Source: Helianthus annuus (taxonomy: Eukaryota; Streptophyta; Magnoliopsida; Asterales; Asteraceae). Taken from it: DNA of 64,000 bases. Under the pieces are notes generated by a model. The model saw nothing but the letters and a program-made list of their open reading frames with translations, did not search any database and had not been told where the DNA came from. The position numbers were made by a program, and so were the translations under genes. This document shows positions 43,876 to 55,188 of this stretch, one piece after another; the first letter of the stretch is position 1; each line of letters opens with the position of its first letter. The stretch spans positions 117,145,354 through 117,209,353 of the forward strand of contig NC_035448.2 in the NCBI RefSeq assembly GCF_002127325.2, in the 5' to 3' direction.

Positions 43876-45954
43876 ATGAAAGTATGGGGCTGCATTGCTG
43901 AAGCAAAACTTTACAATCCTTTCCTAAGGAAACTTGACCCTAAAACAGTTACCTGTTTCTTTATCGGGTATCCTGATAATTCTAAGGGTTATCGTTTCTA
44001 TTATCCTTCCCACGTCACCCGTATTGTTGAAACCAAGCGTGCCGCGTTCCTGGAGGATTTCAAGGTCAGTGGGAGCAGTACCAACCCTTACGAAGAATTG
44101 CAAGAAGTACAAGACGCGGGGGGGGGGTGAGATTCGTTGCTTACCATTACTCCGATTACTCCTCTTGTACCCAATGCAACTACTGCACCTGAAGCTACTG
44201 CACCAACTCCAAATTCACCTCTACAATCAGAACCCATTATACCTCATGACGAAGGCACATCAAACGCTCATAACCAAGACAACCGATAATCCACTCAGGA
44301 GGTCATCTAGGCAAAGAAGGCCTACTAATTGGGATGATTATGTTACCTACCTGACTGAAATGGATCCTGGAAAGCTCAATGATCCTATCTCTTACAATGA
44401 AGCCATTAGCAGTGATCAGTCTTCTGAATGGAATAAAGCAATGATTGATGAGCTTGAATCCATGAAGAAAAATGACGTTTGGGATTTGGTAGAATTACCC
44501 AACGGAGTCAAACCCGTAGGATGCAAATGGGTGTTCAAAACAAAACTGGATCCGAATGGGAACGTTGAACGCTACAAAGTGAGATTGGTTGCAAAGGGCT
44601 ACACTCGGAAAGAGGGAATTGATTATCAAGAGACGTTTTCACCTGTCTCTCGTAAAGATTCATTAAGGATCGTCATGGCCCTAGTAGCTCATTTCGATTT
44701 AGAACTGCATCAGATGGACGTTAAAACCACTTTCCTTAACGGAGACTTGGACGAAGATGTTTACATGAAACAACCTGAAGGCTTTAAACCTGAAGGTCAG
44801 GAGCATCTAGTCTGTAAGTTGAAGAAATCCATTTACGGGTTGAAACAAGCATGACGTCAGTGGTACCTCAAGTTTGATGAAGTCATGAAGAAGCAAGGTT
44901 TTATGAAGAATCAAGTGGATCAATGCACCTACCTCAAGATGAGTGGGAGCAACTTTACTATACTTGTCCTTTACGTAGATGATATTCTATTGGCAAGTAA
45001 TATTTTAGACATGTTGCATGAGTCGAAGCGGTTACTCTCACATAACTTCGACATGAAGGATCTCGGAGATGCTTCTTACGTCATTGGCATCGAAATTCAT
45101 CGAGATAGACACAAAGGGATCTTAGGATTGTCCCAAAGGGCTTACATAGATCGTGTCCTTACACGTTACAACATGCAACAGTGCAAACCCTCCGTCGCTC
45201 CAGTAGTTAAAGGAGATGTTTTCGGTTCATTCCAGTGTCCGACAATAGAGGTTGAGAAGGAGCAAATGAGCCAGATACCTTATGCGTCAGTAGTCGGGAG
45301 CTTGATGATGCTCAAGTCTGTACTCGCCCAGATATCGCTTATATTGCTGGAATGCTAGGCCGTTATCAGACTAATCCTGGCCTAGATCACTGGAAAGCAG
45401 CTAAGAAGGTACATCGATATCTGCAAGGGACGAAAGACTATAAACTGACTTATAGAAGAAGTGATTATTTAGAAGTGGTGGGTTATTCTGATTCTGACTT
45501 TGCCAAATGCAAAGATGATAAGAAATCCACTTCGGGCTATATCTTTAGGTTAGCAGGCGGCCCTATCTCATGGAAGAGTCATAAACAACAGTTGACCACA
45601 ACTTCCACAATGATGGCAGAGTACATTGCTGTTTATAACGCAACCTGTCATGGAATGTTGCTTAGAAATCTGGTCACTGGACTCAAAATTGTTAATTCCA
45701 TTTATAGACCATTGAAGCTTTACTGTGATAATTCAGCTGCCATTAGTTTCTCGAACAGTAACAGTTCGACTGGACCTGGTTTATATCTCGATACAAAACA
45801 TCTGTTCGTACGTGAACGAGTTGAGGAAAATAATCTTTGTATCGAGTATATTAGTACTGAAGATATGCTTACGGATCCGATGACTAAAGGTCTCCCTCCT
45901 AAGGTTTACGAAGAACATGTTCGGAATATGGGATTTAGTAAAGACCTTATTTAA
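43876..45954 (+). pseudogene. copia integrase end, reverse transcriptase and RNase H, disabled
   Basis: The integrase tail (KVWGCIAEAKLYNP) runs to a G homopolymer near 44118-44127 that shifts the frame. Reverse transcriptase begins about 44290 with RRSSRQRRPT, has VGCKWVFKTKLD, VRLVAKGY and DVKTTFLNG, a TGA near 44852, and the catalytic LYVDDILLAS at about 44970. One missing base near 45311 precedes RNase H, which keeps DSDFAKCKDD, MMAEYIAV and CDNSAAISF to the stop at 45954. The RNase H is otherwise intact. Confidence 0.93.
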
Positions 45955-46276
45955 GCATATTGTACTAGCTTATGTTTATGATTAATGAAATTTTCTCAGT
46001 TTGATTTTGTATGTCTGTTAGTATATGTTCAACCGGTATAATGGCATATAGACAAATAAAGTTACAAATCAAACAAAGGGCTTATGCGTATTTTGATCAT
46101 GACGATTAGGTTTTAAATTAAGGCTATAGTATGATTAATGGGGGCCCTGAGTCGCATAATGATTCAACGGCTGTATTTCTCTGCTATAGTACTTGTTTAA
46201 GGCTAAAATGAGTGTTAACTCCTGATCAGGCTTATCTAATACTCATAGTAAATGATTACTCGGCTAAGTGGGAGAA
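45955..46276 (+). other. copia 3' untranslated region with polypurine tract
   Basis: It is noncoding. The tract AAGTGGGAGAA at about 46265-46276 touches the 3' LTR and would prime plus-strand synthesis. Confidence 0.85.
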
Positions 46277-46724
46277 TGTAAGATTAAATATATTATGTAT
46301 TAATATTTAATCTATAGCCATTATAATCATTTACATAATATAGATCAAAATATATAATAACCTATTAAGATAATTAGTTGGTAATTGTTAATGGACCATA
46401 TTACCCTTATTAACTAATTAGGTTTCCTCCTGGGTGCTTATATAAGGAGACTTATGTGGAGGTTAAGGGGTTAGACAGTTACACAATTAGAGATACCCCA
46501 TAAGCATAACATCATTACGTTCGACCTCCTTCTCCTACGGCCGATACCCTTTTCGGTTTTCTTAGTCACCATCATCAGTCAGCACCCTAAGGAGGAACCA
46601 GATCACCTTGAGAAAGATGTCGAACTCCATGTCGTCTTCTCTCACTGGATTCTCCACTGCACTGTCTGCGGTGACAGGTATGTTTTCATGTTTTCCATTA
46701 TGTTTAAACAGAACCAATCCAACA
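46277..46724 (+). repeat. 3' LTR of the copia element
   Basis: It has the same length as the 5' LTR and about five differences. It keeps the TATA box, the ATG (46617) and the donor site (about 46677), so it could drive a transcript that splices into flanking DNA. Confidence 0.97.
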
Positions 46725-48116
46725 TGAATCATACCCTCCACCATAATGCTTAAATAAATTTCATCTTGAATGGGAAGAAATAGCTTTACAAATCGGGTAC
46801 GTGTATGTCTTTATACTTGTCACTTCAAAGTTGTGGCTTATGTATGCAATTTCTCGGAGGTATTGTTGCATATATCAAGTATATTTTTAAGCAAACTATA
46901 GCGTAGAGAGGGATATGGAACCTTGAAACCGGGGTTGCAAGCGAAGGATCGGAACCGGGTGTCGCGTAAAGTGGCAAGAGAGAGGTTTAAGAGCTATTTT
47001 TCCAAGAACGTTTGCTCCCGACCTTAGAAAGAACCTAGGAACATATGGGCTGAACTACCAAGAGTTTCATGTTCTAAGCAACGCAGCCCCACGGTGGGCG
47101 CCACTTGAAGATGCTTGACAGTAAAAATTATATGAGTGAGGTGTAACTTATGAAGTTGAAAAAGTCTCTTAAAGGGGTTCCTAGAGTCATTAAAAAGTAA
47201 TAGTGACATATTGTTTGGAAGTGTACAATGATATTACAATACTCAAGGTAGGCACAATTGTCAAGATGGCCTCACCTAACAAATCTTTTTTTTTTATTAT
47301 TACTGGAAAAGAAATATAGAAAAAAAACGCGAGTGAGGTGTAACTTTATGAAGTTTTAAGTTTCTTAGACTATATGTTATGGTCACGAGAAGGAAGGAGG
47401 TGTAGGTCACATAAGCTGCACGAAGTTTTAAGTCTATTAGACTATATTACGCTAGTTTTAAGTATCTAGATCTGTGTATAGGTTACGTTTTTTATGTTCT
47501 GTGTTAAATTAGAGTTTTGTGTCTTGATGCAACCAATCGTATGAGTCATACGATTTGATGTTTAGTCGCACAAGACCTGAATCATATGGACTATTTGTTT
47601 GATGTAAGGTAGTCGCATGAGCCATTTGTTTGATGAAATAAGTCGTATGACTCATACAACTAATGTTGTCTATAAATAGCAGTTGGCATGCGACTGACCA
47701 TAATCTTTGGCATATGTCTACATTTTCTGATCTTATATGTTTGAGTTAAACTCTGTCAAATTTTGTCCAGATAATTATGGAACGTTTTTTTTATCTGTAT
47801 GTCCACTATATCTAGCTTGTATGATGGATTTCACACTTCATACTTGTTAAAATATAGGATTAATGGTGTGTAACATGTAAACGTAAGAACAAGATCTGAC
47901 TAAGGGAATTTCAAGTTGTATGGGAGCAATAGGCTCAATTCTACAAAGATGTTGTGTGTAATTGGATAAAATTTGCAAGGAATTGGACGAAAAATGGTAA
48001 GAAATGGATTGTTTTATATGAAAACCCATTGGTATTGGTTCAGGACTGGTTTTAGCTGATTTAGATTGGTTGTTGTGGTTAAAAATTGAAATCGAACATT
48101 GTATTGAACATATACT

Positions 48117-48158
48117 TGGGCTAATTTTTCACCCTTCACTTCATATGAAGGGTGAACA
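48117..48158. repeat. Snapback palindrome with a copy of a gypsy E fragment
   Basis: Arms TTCACCCTTCA and TGAAGGGTGAA flank a 7-nt spacer. The left part, TGGGCTAATTTTTCACCC and beyond (about 29 bp with one mismatch), also occurs at 58074-58102 in gypsy E. Confidence 0.75.
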
Positions 48159-49049
48159 TATACTAGGTGCATTTCTAGCCATCCTACTAGATTATTTCAA
48201 CGCATCATTATCACAAACCTGCAATATATATTAAAGTAACATGTCAACACAAAAATGCATTGGTGAGTATACAAGTTTAGTGTACTAGCATATGTATAAT
48301 AAATTTTTTATGAGATCCACATGGCAAAAACGTATATGAAGGCATAAACATAACATGAACTAGAATGCATCACATACGTGTCAACCCAAAGATTCCACTA
48401 GTGTAATCTTTTTGTCGCAACGACAAGACTGTTTATTCGATTGTATTACTTAACATTGACTCATCAATGGGTGGTGTGCTACTCCTATGGTGCTATACAT
48501 ATTAAGGTAGGCTTGTACAAAGTTAATGACAAAGTATATTGCAAGTATGGCTTTTAGCATGCATGTATTCCTAAAGTATAAACGCATAAAGCATGTATAT
48601 TGGATTCGTTTGTATGAAGAGCGTATGTGCATATATGTGTTTGTGTGAGTTTTAATATGGTAATATGTATTGCACCCAAAAGTGCGAAAACGAAAAGTGG
48701 GTCATGTATACTCGTGGTTTGCAAAAGCTTCCAAAAACACGAACGGTGAGTCTTAGAGTTTAGGAAATGCTGAGATTATCCTACAAGGATGAACGAGACG
48801 TTTGAGTTTATGGAGTTCGGTATTGAGTAGGGATTAAGCGTTTAAAGTAGTATATAAGTATGTATATTGCAAGTAGATTACAACTTTTCTAAAGCACTCA
48901 TATGGACACTATTTTGGTCATGTTTTGATGGGTACCGATTCACCCATTAGAATCCATAGTTTGAGGAACTTTAGTCCAAGATGACAATGACCACAATATA
49001 TAACATCCAACCATGAGTTTGGTTGGTGTTATGATTCAGTTCTAATATC

Positions 49050-49051
<2 letters not shown>

Positions 49052-49092
<41 letters not shown>
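49052..49092. repeat. (TA)n microsatellite
   Basis: About 40 bp of perfect TA. Confidence 0.97.
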
Positions 49093-49093
<1 letters not shown>

Positions 49094-49377
49094 TATAGTG
49101 TCCAAGTCATATAGGGTCATGCATGGAGGTAGAATAAATTTCATCCATTTAACCTCATTGTATGGATTCAAAGCACAAAATCATCAACTTAATGATTTCG
49201 GTTGGTCAATAAAGAATGTACAAGTAACTAATCATCTAAATCATCAAGTAACCAAGTAAAACTCAAACTAGACTAGTGCATTCCAAACATGGTAATGTTT
49301 GGAGACTTGGTGTAGTTTGGACACTTTGTGACTAGTAAGTTTACTTGATGACTTAGGTTCATTAGATTGGGGGTGTT

Positions 49378-49732
49378 TGTCGCAACCCCCGTCCCCCTAT
49401 TACAAACCCGGGAACGGGCGGCCGCGGCCAGTTTTGGTGGTATCCTGTTATTGTCTAATTTGGCAGCGGAATTTACATCAGGATCGTAGTTAGGAAATAT
49501 TTTATCAGAGTAAAATACCACACTTTCATAATATTAAACACATGGGATAAAACCCAAGTTTTCAGTACACACATTTTCATAGGAATAAATCCTATTTTTA
49601 TTTAGTAAAAACATCTATTTCTTTTAGGTAACTTTATTGCCACTTTTCCAAGCCTTCAGTGCTGTCCAGTTGGCTTCTAATTGGCTTTCACATTTTATTA
49701 CCTGAAACGCGTTTAAAAAACATTTCCTCTGG
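49378..49732 (-). repeat. Truncated 3' LTR of gypsy D
   Basis: It matches 55189-55540. At about 49732 homology jumps directly into the integrase tail, so about 990 bp of LTR, the polypurine tract and the end of pol are missing. Confidence 0.88.
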
Positions 49733-52700
49733 CAGTTGTAGCCGATAGGCTACATGTCCTATTCTTCTAATAATTTCAAAAGGTCCAACATACCTGAGAC
49801 TTAGCTTTCCCCTCTTGATAAATCTGACTACTCCTTTCCAAGGAGAGACTTTTAACAATACCTTGTCACCTACCTGAAATTCTAACGGCTTACGTCTGTT
49901 ATCAGCGTAGCTCTTCTATTGATCACGTGCTGCTTTCAGTCGTTCCTTGACTTGAATGATCTTGTCGGTTGTTTCCTGCACTATTTCAGGTCCAGATAGT
50001 TGCTTTTCCCCAATTTCTGCCCAACAGACTGGGGTTCTACACTTTCGTCCATAAAGTGCTTCGAATGGTGCAACATTGATATTTGTGTGATAACTGTTAT
50101 TATAAGAAAATTCTATTAACGGTAAGTGATCGTCCCAATTACCTCCGAAATCAATTACACAAGCTCTAAGCATATCTTCCATTGTCTGAATTGTCCTTTC
50201 GCTTTGTCCGTCCGTTTGAGGATGGTAAGCTTTTGCTTAGATTTAACTTAGTTCCCATTGCTTTTTGGAAACTTGACCAAAAACGAGAGGTAAAACGGCT
50301 ATCCCTATCAGACACAATAGATAAAGGTATTCCATGTAATGAAACGATTTCATTTACATACAATTTAGCTAATTGTTCCATACTGAAAGTTTCCTTCATT
50401 GGTAGAAAATGAGCTGATTTAGTTAGCCTGTCTACAATCACCCAGATTATAAAATCATTACCTTTTCTTGTTTTGGGTAATTTGGAAACAAAGTCCATTG
50501 TTATCAATTCCCATTTCCAAACTGGCATCTCTATTTGTTGTAATAAACCTGAGGGTTTCTGATGTTCAGCTTTAACTTGGGAACAAGTTAAACATTTGGA
50601 AACTTAAGCTGCTATGTCCTTCTTCATTCCTATCCACTAGAAATTTTTCCTTAAATCCTAGTACATCTTATCATTTCCTGGATGCATCGTATACTTGGAC
50701 TTATGGGTTTCTTCTAATATACGATGACGTAGGTTTCCTAATTTAGGTATCCATATTCTCTTTTTATGGAATCTCCAAATTCCATCTGTTCCTTGTTCTA
50801 ATTCCTTAATCATTCCTTTTAATTTTTTAGTATCATCTTTGATTACTGATTCATGTGCTCTTTTAATTTGATCATTTAAATCTACTTGTAGATTTAATTT
50901 AAGAGAACGTACTCTTTTTGGCTTTTCGTGATATTTTCGACTTAAAGCATCAACCACTACATTGGCTTTCCCTGCATGATACTGGATATTACAATCATAA
51001 TCACTAAGTATCTCCATCCAGCATCTTTGTCTCATATTCAATTCTTTTTGCCCGAAAATATACCTTAAACTCTTATGATCAGTGAATATGGTAAACTTAC
51101 TACCATAAAGGTAATGTCTCCAAATCTTAAGAGCAAAAGTTATGGCTCCTAATTCTAAATCATGGGTTGAATAATTTTCTTCATGATTCTTAAGTTGTCT
51201 AGATGCGTAAGCTATAACCTTTTGACGTTGCATCAACACACATCCATAACCTAACTTAGAAGCATCACAATAGACTACAAAGTCTTCAGTTCCTTCTGGT
51301 AACGCTAGTATGGGTGCATGGGTTAGTCTTTGCTTAAGGATTCTAAAGGCTTCTTGCTGTTTTGGTCACCATTCAAACTTAATGGATTTACAGGTTAACT
51401 TGGTTAAGGGAATGGCTATTCTAGAAAAATCTTGAATAAATCTTCTATAATAACCAGCCAATCCTAAGAAACTTCTAACCTCGGTTGGTGATTCAGGGGT
51501 TTTCCATTTGGTAATCGCCTCGATCTTTGTTGGATCCACATGAATTCCTTCATGGTTAACTAAGTGTCCAAGAAACTGTACCTGTTCTAACCAAAACTCG
51601 CACTTTGAAAACTTAGCGTAAAGCTTTTCCTTTCTTAATAGACTTAAAAGTGTGTACAAATGCTTTGCATGTTCCTCTTTACTCTTAGAGTAAATTAGAA
51701 TATCATCAATAAAAACAATTATGAATTTATCCAAATATGGCTTACATATTCGGTTCATCATGTCCATAAATGCAGCTGGGGCATTGGTTAAACCAAATGG
51801 CATGACAGTTAATTCATAATGGTCATACCTTGTTCTAAATGCGGTTTTAGGAATGTCCTCTTCCTGTACCTTTAATTGATGATATCCTGATCTCAAATCG
51901 ATTTTAGAGAAAAATCGAGCCACTTGAAGTTGATCGAACAGATCATCGATCCTTGGTAAGGGGTACCGATTCTTAATCGTGACCTTGTTCAATTCACGGT
52001 AGTCAATGCACATACGCATTGATCCGTCCTTCTTTTTGACAAATAAAATAGGTGCTCCTCATGGCGATGAGCTTGGCTGTATGAATCCTATCTCCAATAA
52101 TTCGTCTAACTGTTTCTTCAGTTCCTGCATTTCGATGGGTGCCAAACGATAAGGTGCTTTGGCAATCGGTGTCGTTCCTGGTAGCAGATGGATTCTGAAT
52201 TCAACTTCCCTATCTGGTGGTCGCCCTGGCAATTCTTCTGGAAAGACATCTGAAAACTGAGACATTACTGGAATGTCTTTTAGTTCTTTTCCTTTAGTGT
52301 TAGTGATTATAGAAATCAAATACACTATAGATCCTTTTCTTATACAACTTGCAGTTTTCATCACAGAGATGAATTTTGTGGATCTAAATGGTTTATCACC
52401 TTTAATTGTGATCTTTTCACCCTTTGGTGAATTTACTTGAATTGACTTTTGGTCACATAAAATACTGACTTTATTGGTTATCAACCAATCCATTCCTAAT
52501 ACAATATCAAATCCTTCCAGATTCATTGGGTAAAGGTTTGCAATAAATTTTTGATTTAAAATTTCTATTCTTGCCCCCTGCAAGATTTCAGAAATCCTAG
52601 CGGTTTCTCCATTTGCTGTTTCTACTAGACATTCTTGTGGTAGTTTAGTTAATGATTGATTTAGAAGTTTGCAAACGAAGTATTGATAAAACTTTGGTTT

Positions 52701-52846
52701 GCACCAGAGTCAAATAATACTTCAGCAAAAACATCATTAACTAAAAACGTACCAGCTATGACGTCCGGAATCATCTTGGCTTCATCTGTAGTTAGAACAA
52801 ATGCTCTAGCATTTTTAGTGTTCTTGTTGTTCGCAACCGGATCCAA
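49733..52846 (-). pseudogene. pol of gypsy D, disabled and 3'-truncated
   Basis: Protease (LFDSGANQSF, about 52690) leads to reverse transcriptase (52583-51366; [39 protein letters not shown]) and RNase H ([17 protein letters not shown]). Integrase follows (50528-49916; [28 protein letters not shown]). The tail [10 protein letters not shown] ends at the deletion near 49732. TGA replaces Trp near 52059 and another expected residue at 51366. More stops lie at 50600-50660 and a frameshift near 50220. Confidence 0.9.
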
Positions 52847-52848
52847 TT

Positions 52849-53946
52849 TCAGACAATTTGGCTTGATGTGAGCTTTTTCTCACAGTTGAAGCACAGTCCA
52901 TTACTAGATTTGCTCCTGCAATCTTCTTCCTTGTGTCCTGGTGCCTTGCAGAAATTGCAGTGAGTGGAGCATCTTCCTGAATGCTTCTTTCTGCAGGTTT
53001 TGCAGTATGGAGTAGAGGTAGAACCTATGTTCCTACGGTTAGAATTTCCAGAACGGAATTCTTGAGTAAGCCTTTGGGTTATGTTTCTCCTCTGGTCTTC
53101 TTCTCTAGTACAGATTAATTCATCTGTCAAGGTATTTGCTAGTTCTAAAGCTTCTTCTATGGTTTGGGGCCTAGCTGCCTTGACTACATGTCTAATTTCT
53201 CCAATTAATCCCCAGATGTATCGGGAGATTAATACCGGTTCAGTTGATGCAAGGGTTGGTACTATTCTAGCATATTCAAAGAATGTGGTAGTATAACCCT
53301 TACTATCTACTCCGGTCATCCTAAGGTTCAGAAACTTATTAGCTATCTGTTCCTTTTCATTGGGAGGGCAGAATTTCCTTTCTACAATATTTTTAAATTC
53401 CTCCCATTCCATGTTGTATGCCCTATCACTTCCTCTTGACTGGAGGATAGTGTTCCACCATTCTAAAGCTGAGTTCTTAAACAGGTTGGAAGCAAACATT
53501 ATCTTGTCTTCTTCAGCACACTTGCTTATTTTTAAAACAGCCTCAGTCTTTTCTATCCAGCATAGAGCTGCAATGGGTCCTTCATTGCCCGAGAATTCTA
53601 TTGGTTTGCAAGACCAGAATTCTTTATAAGAACAACCGTATGACATGGTTCTTCTTCTTTTGGGAATGGGCACTTGAAGTACGGGTCCATTGTTTACGTT
53701 GTGTTCAGGTTCAGTTGGTTGCTTACTACTATGCTTACTTTTATTTTCTGCTTCCTTAACAGTTTGAATAATAAATGGCATTGCATCTATGATTCCTTGT
53801 GCTACTATATGTTGGATGGCACTATTATCCACTTGGTTTCCATTGTTATTGTTGTTCGGATTCTCATTATTCAGATTATCGCTATTCGGGTGATTATCAC
53901 TCTGGTTTTCCTGGTTCACTTCGTTGTCCATCTGAATTTTAAACAT
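52849..53946 (-). pseudogene. gag of gypsy D, frameshifted at the second zinc knuckle
   Basis: A 365-codon frame starts at 53946 (MFKIQMDNEVNQ). An Asn-rich amino end is followed by the capsid core (FSGNEGPIAALCWIEKTE, SALEWWNTIL, SRYIWGLIGEIR) and the canonical zinc knuckle CNFCKAPGHKEEDC. A second knuckle starts CFNCEKK and is lost by a one-base shift near 52883. Without it, gag would read into pol as one protein. It is the best preserved gag in the window. Confidence 0.88.
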
Positions 53947-54213
53947 TTACCACACATTAATATTACATATAATATTTAACATAGCCAATCACATGACATA
54001 CACTTTGGTCAAAAGCGTCGATCATTGCGACTTTTACTCTATTCATATAATATGCATCTATTACACACCAGTACTGAAATTAAAATTACAATACCGACTG
54101 AAATTTAAAGCTACACTACTAGTAATAGGCATCCGTAGTTTTTTTCAAACACACATATCATATATTATCATATTATATTATTATTATTACTATCACCATC
54201 TCTACCATCACAT

Positions 54214-55038
54214 TCACGGATATGGTTTCATCCAGAAATCCATATTGCGCTCGTCGTACTTCCAAACAAGTCGCTCTCCCACCTGTCTCATCCTTTCACT
54301 ATTTTCTAAAATTTCCTCACCAAATGTCCTAAGTTCTTTTACGTTTTCTGCATTCATTGGGGGTGCAGGTTCTAGGACTAGGTTCGGAATCTGGGGTGCG
54401 GGTTCCGGGTATGGAGGTGTAGGGGCCTGGTATGGGTAAGGATTTTCCAGAATCTCTCTAATGAATACATCATTATCGTAATAGGGATCTAGAGGATCTA
54501 ACCCTGGGTAGGCTCCTAGGTTCGGCATGGGCATGTCTTCGTGTATCGGGTAACGTTGCACATAGTCCCTATTGTCGTCCCACCGTGGGTCGTAATTTGG
54601 GTCTAAGGGATTTGGTGCAGGTACCCTAGGTATTTCCTCCGGATTCAAATCATGCATTTCTACTTGATTTTCAAGGTTTTCTATCTCCATTGGTTGGTCA
54701 GGAATTGGTGGTTGTGGTTGGGGTGCTAACATTTGTTCCAGGTTTGGGTCAGCTGCAGTGGTTGCTAAGACGTGAATATTGGCTATGCCCCTATTAAGCA
54801 TATCCTGGGCATAAGCATCGGTTTCTCTTTTGGCTATGGCTAGTGCTCTCTGTGCTCCTCTACTGAACCATCCCCTCTTTTTCTGAGGAGATGGCTCTTC
54901 AGATTGAGCCTTAAATACGAATATTCCTTCTTCCGTATCAGCAGAGTACCCCGAGAGGGCAGGCTGAGAAGAGGCACCTTCGCTTCTAGGCGAACCAGAC
55001 AATTGACGGTACGCGTCAGATGGTCCTTGGTCGCTCAT
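54214..55038 (-). CDS. Extra sense ORF between the PBS and gag of gypsy D, unknown function
   Basis: An intact 274-codon frame begins at the ATG at 55038 (MSDQGPSDAYRQLSGSPRS), about 135 nt after the primer-binding site, and ends 267 nt before gag. The amino part is Ser-rich, then basic (QKKRGWFSRGAQRALAIAK). The middle is Pro/Asp-rich with repeated patterns (NPLDPNYDPRWDD, LDPLDPYYDND), and the carboxy part is helix-like (VKELRTFGEEILENSERM). I see no signal peptide, membrane segment or known retroelement domain. That it stayed open while pol decayed may reflect selection before insertion or chance. Confidence 0.7.
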   Translation of the reverse strand: MSDQGPSDAYRQLSGSPRSEGASSQPALSGYSADTEEGIFVFKAQSEEPSPQKKRGWFSRGAQRALAIAKRETDAYAQDMLNRGIANIHVLATTAADPNLEQMLAPQPQPPIPDQPMEIENLENQVEMHDLNPEEIPRVPAPNPLDPNYDPRWDDNRDYVQRYPIHEDMPMPNLGAYPGLDPLDPYYDNDVFIREILENPYPYQAPTPPYPEPAPQIPNLVLEPAPPMNAENVKELRTFGEEILENSERMRQVGERLVWKYDERNMDFWMKPYP

Positions 55039-55171
55039 ACCGTAAACTAACAAATAGTCAAATAACACATAACAAGAAAATACAGTTATGCACGTATTCC
55101 CGTAATTTATTTCCTAACACTTTGAATTTTTGGTGTCAGCAGAACACTTCTGTGGCTGAATCAGTGGCTTA

Positions 55172-55183
55172 GCTCTGATATCA
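55172..55183 (-). other. Primer-binding site of gypsy D
   Basis: On the minus strand TGATATCAGAGC matches the initiator-Met tRNA end with one mismatch, 5 nt from the LTR. Confidence 0.8.
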
Positions 55184-55188
55184 CCTTC

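Larger units (their letters stand above)
39858..46724 (+). mobile_element. Ty1/copia retrotransposon, 6867 bp, structurally complete
   Basis: Two 448-bp LTRs with TG...CA ends, a primer-binding site, gag, protease, integrase, reverse transcriptase and RNase H in copia order, a polypurine tract and a perfect 5-bp duplication are all present. By eye the LTRs differ at five positions, about 1.1 percent, so insertion was recent. The coding region nevertheless has at least seven disabling changes. The lineage within copia was not assigned. Confidence 0.97.
46730..49372. other. Intergenic stretch, partly an old LTR flank
   Basis: I recognise no gene. The stretch has a snapback palindrome at 48117-48158 and a (TA)n run at 49052-49092. 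Its right end is continuous with 56537 onward once gypsy D is removed, and that side has an LTR-like promoter, so part may be an old minus-strand LTR. Confidence 0.45.

Noticed and set aside
53993..54439. 148-codon plus-strand frame
   Set aside because: It is antisense to the extra ORF and to the AT-rich spacer of gypsy D, and has no recognisable domain.
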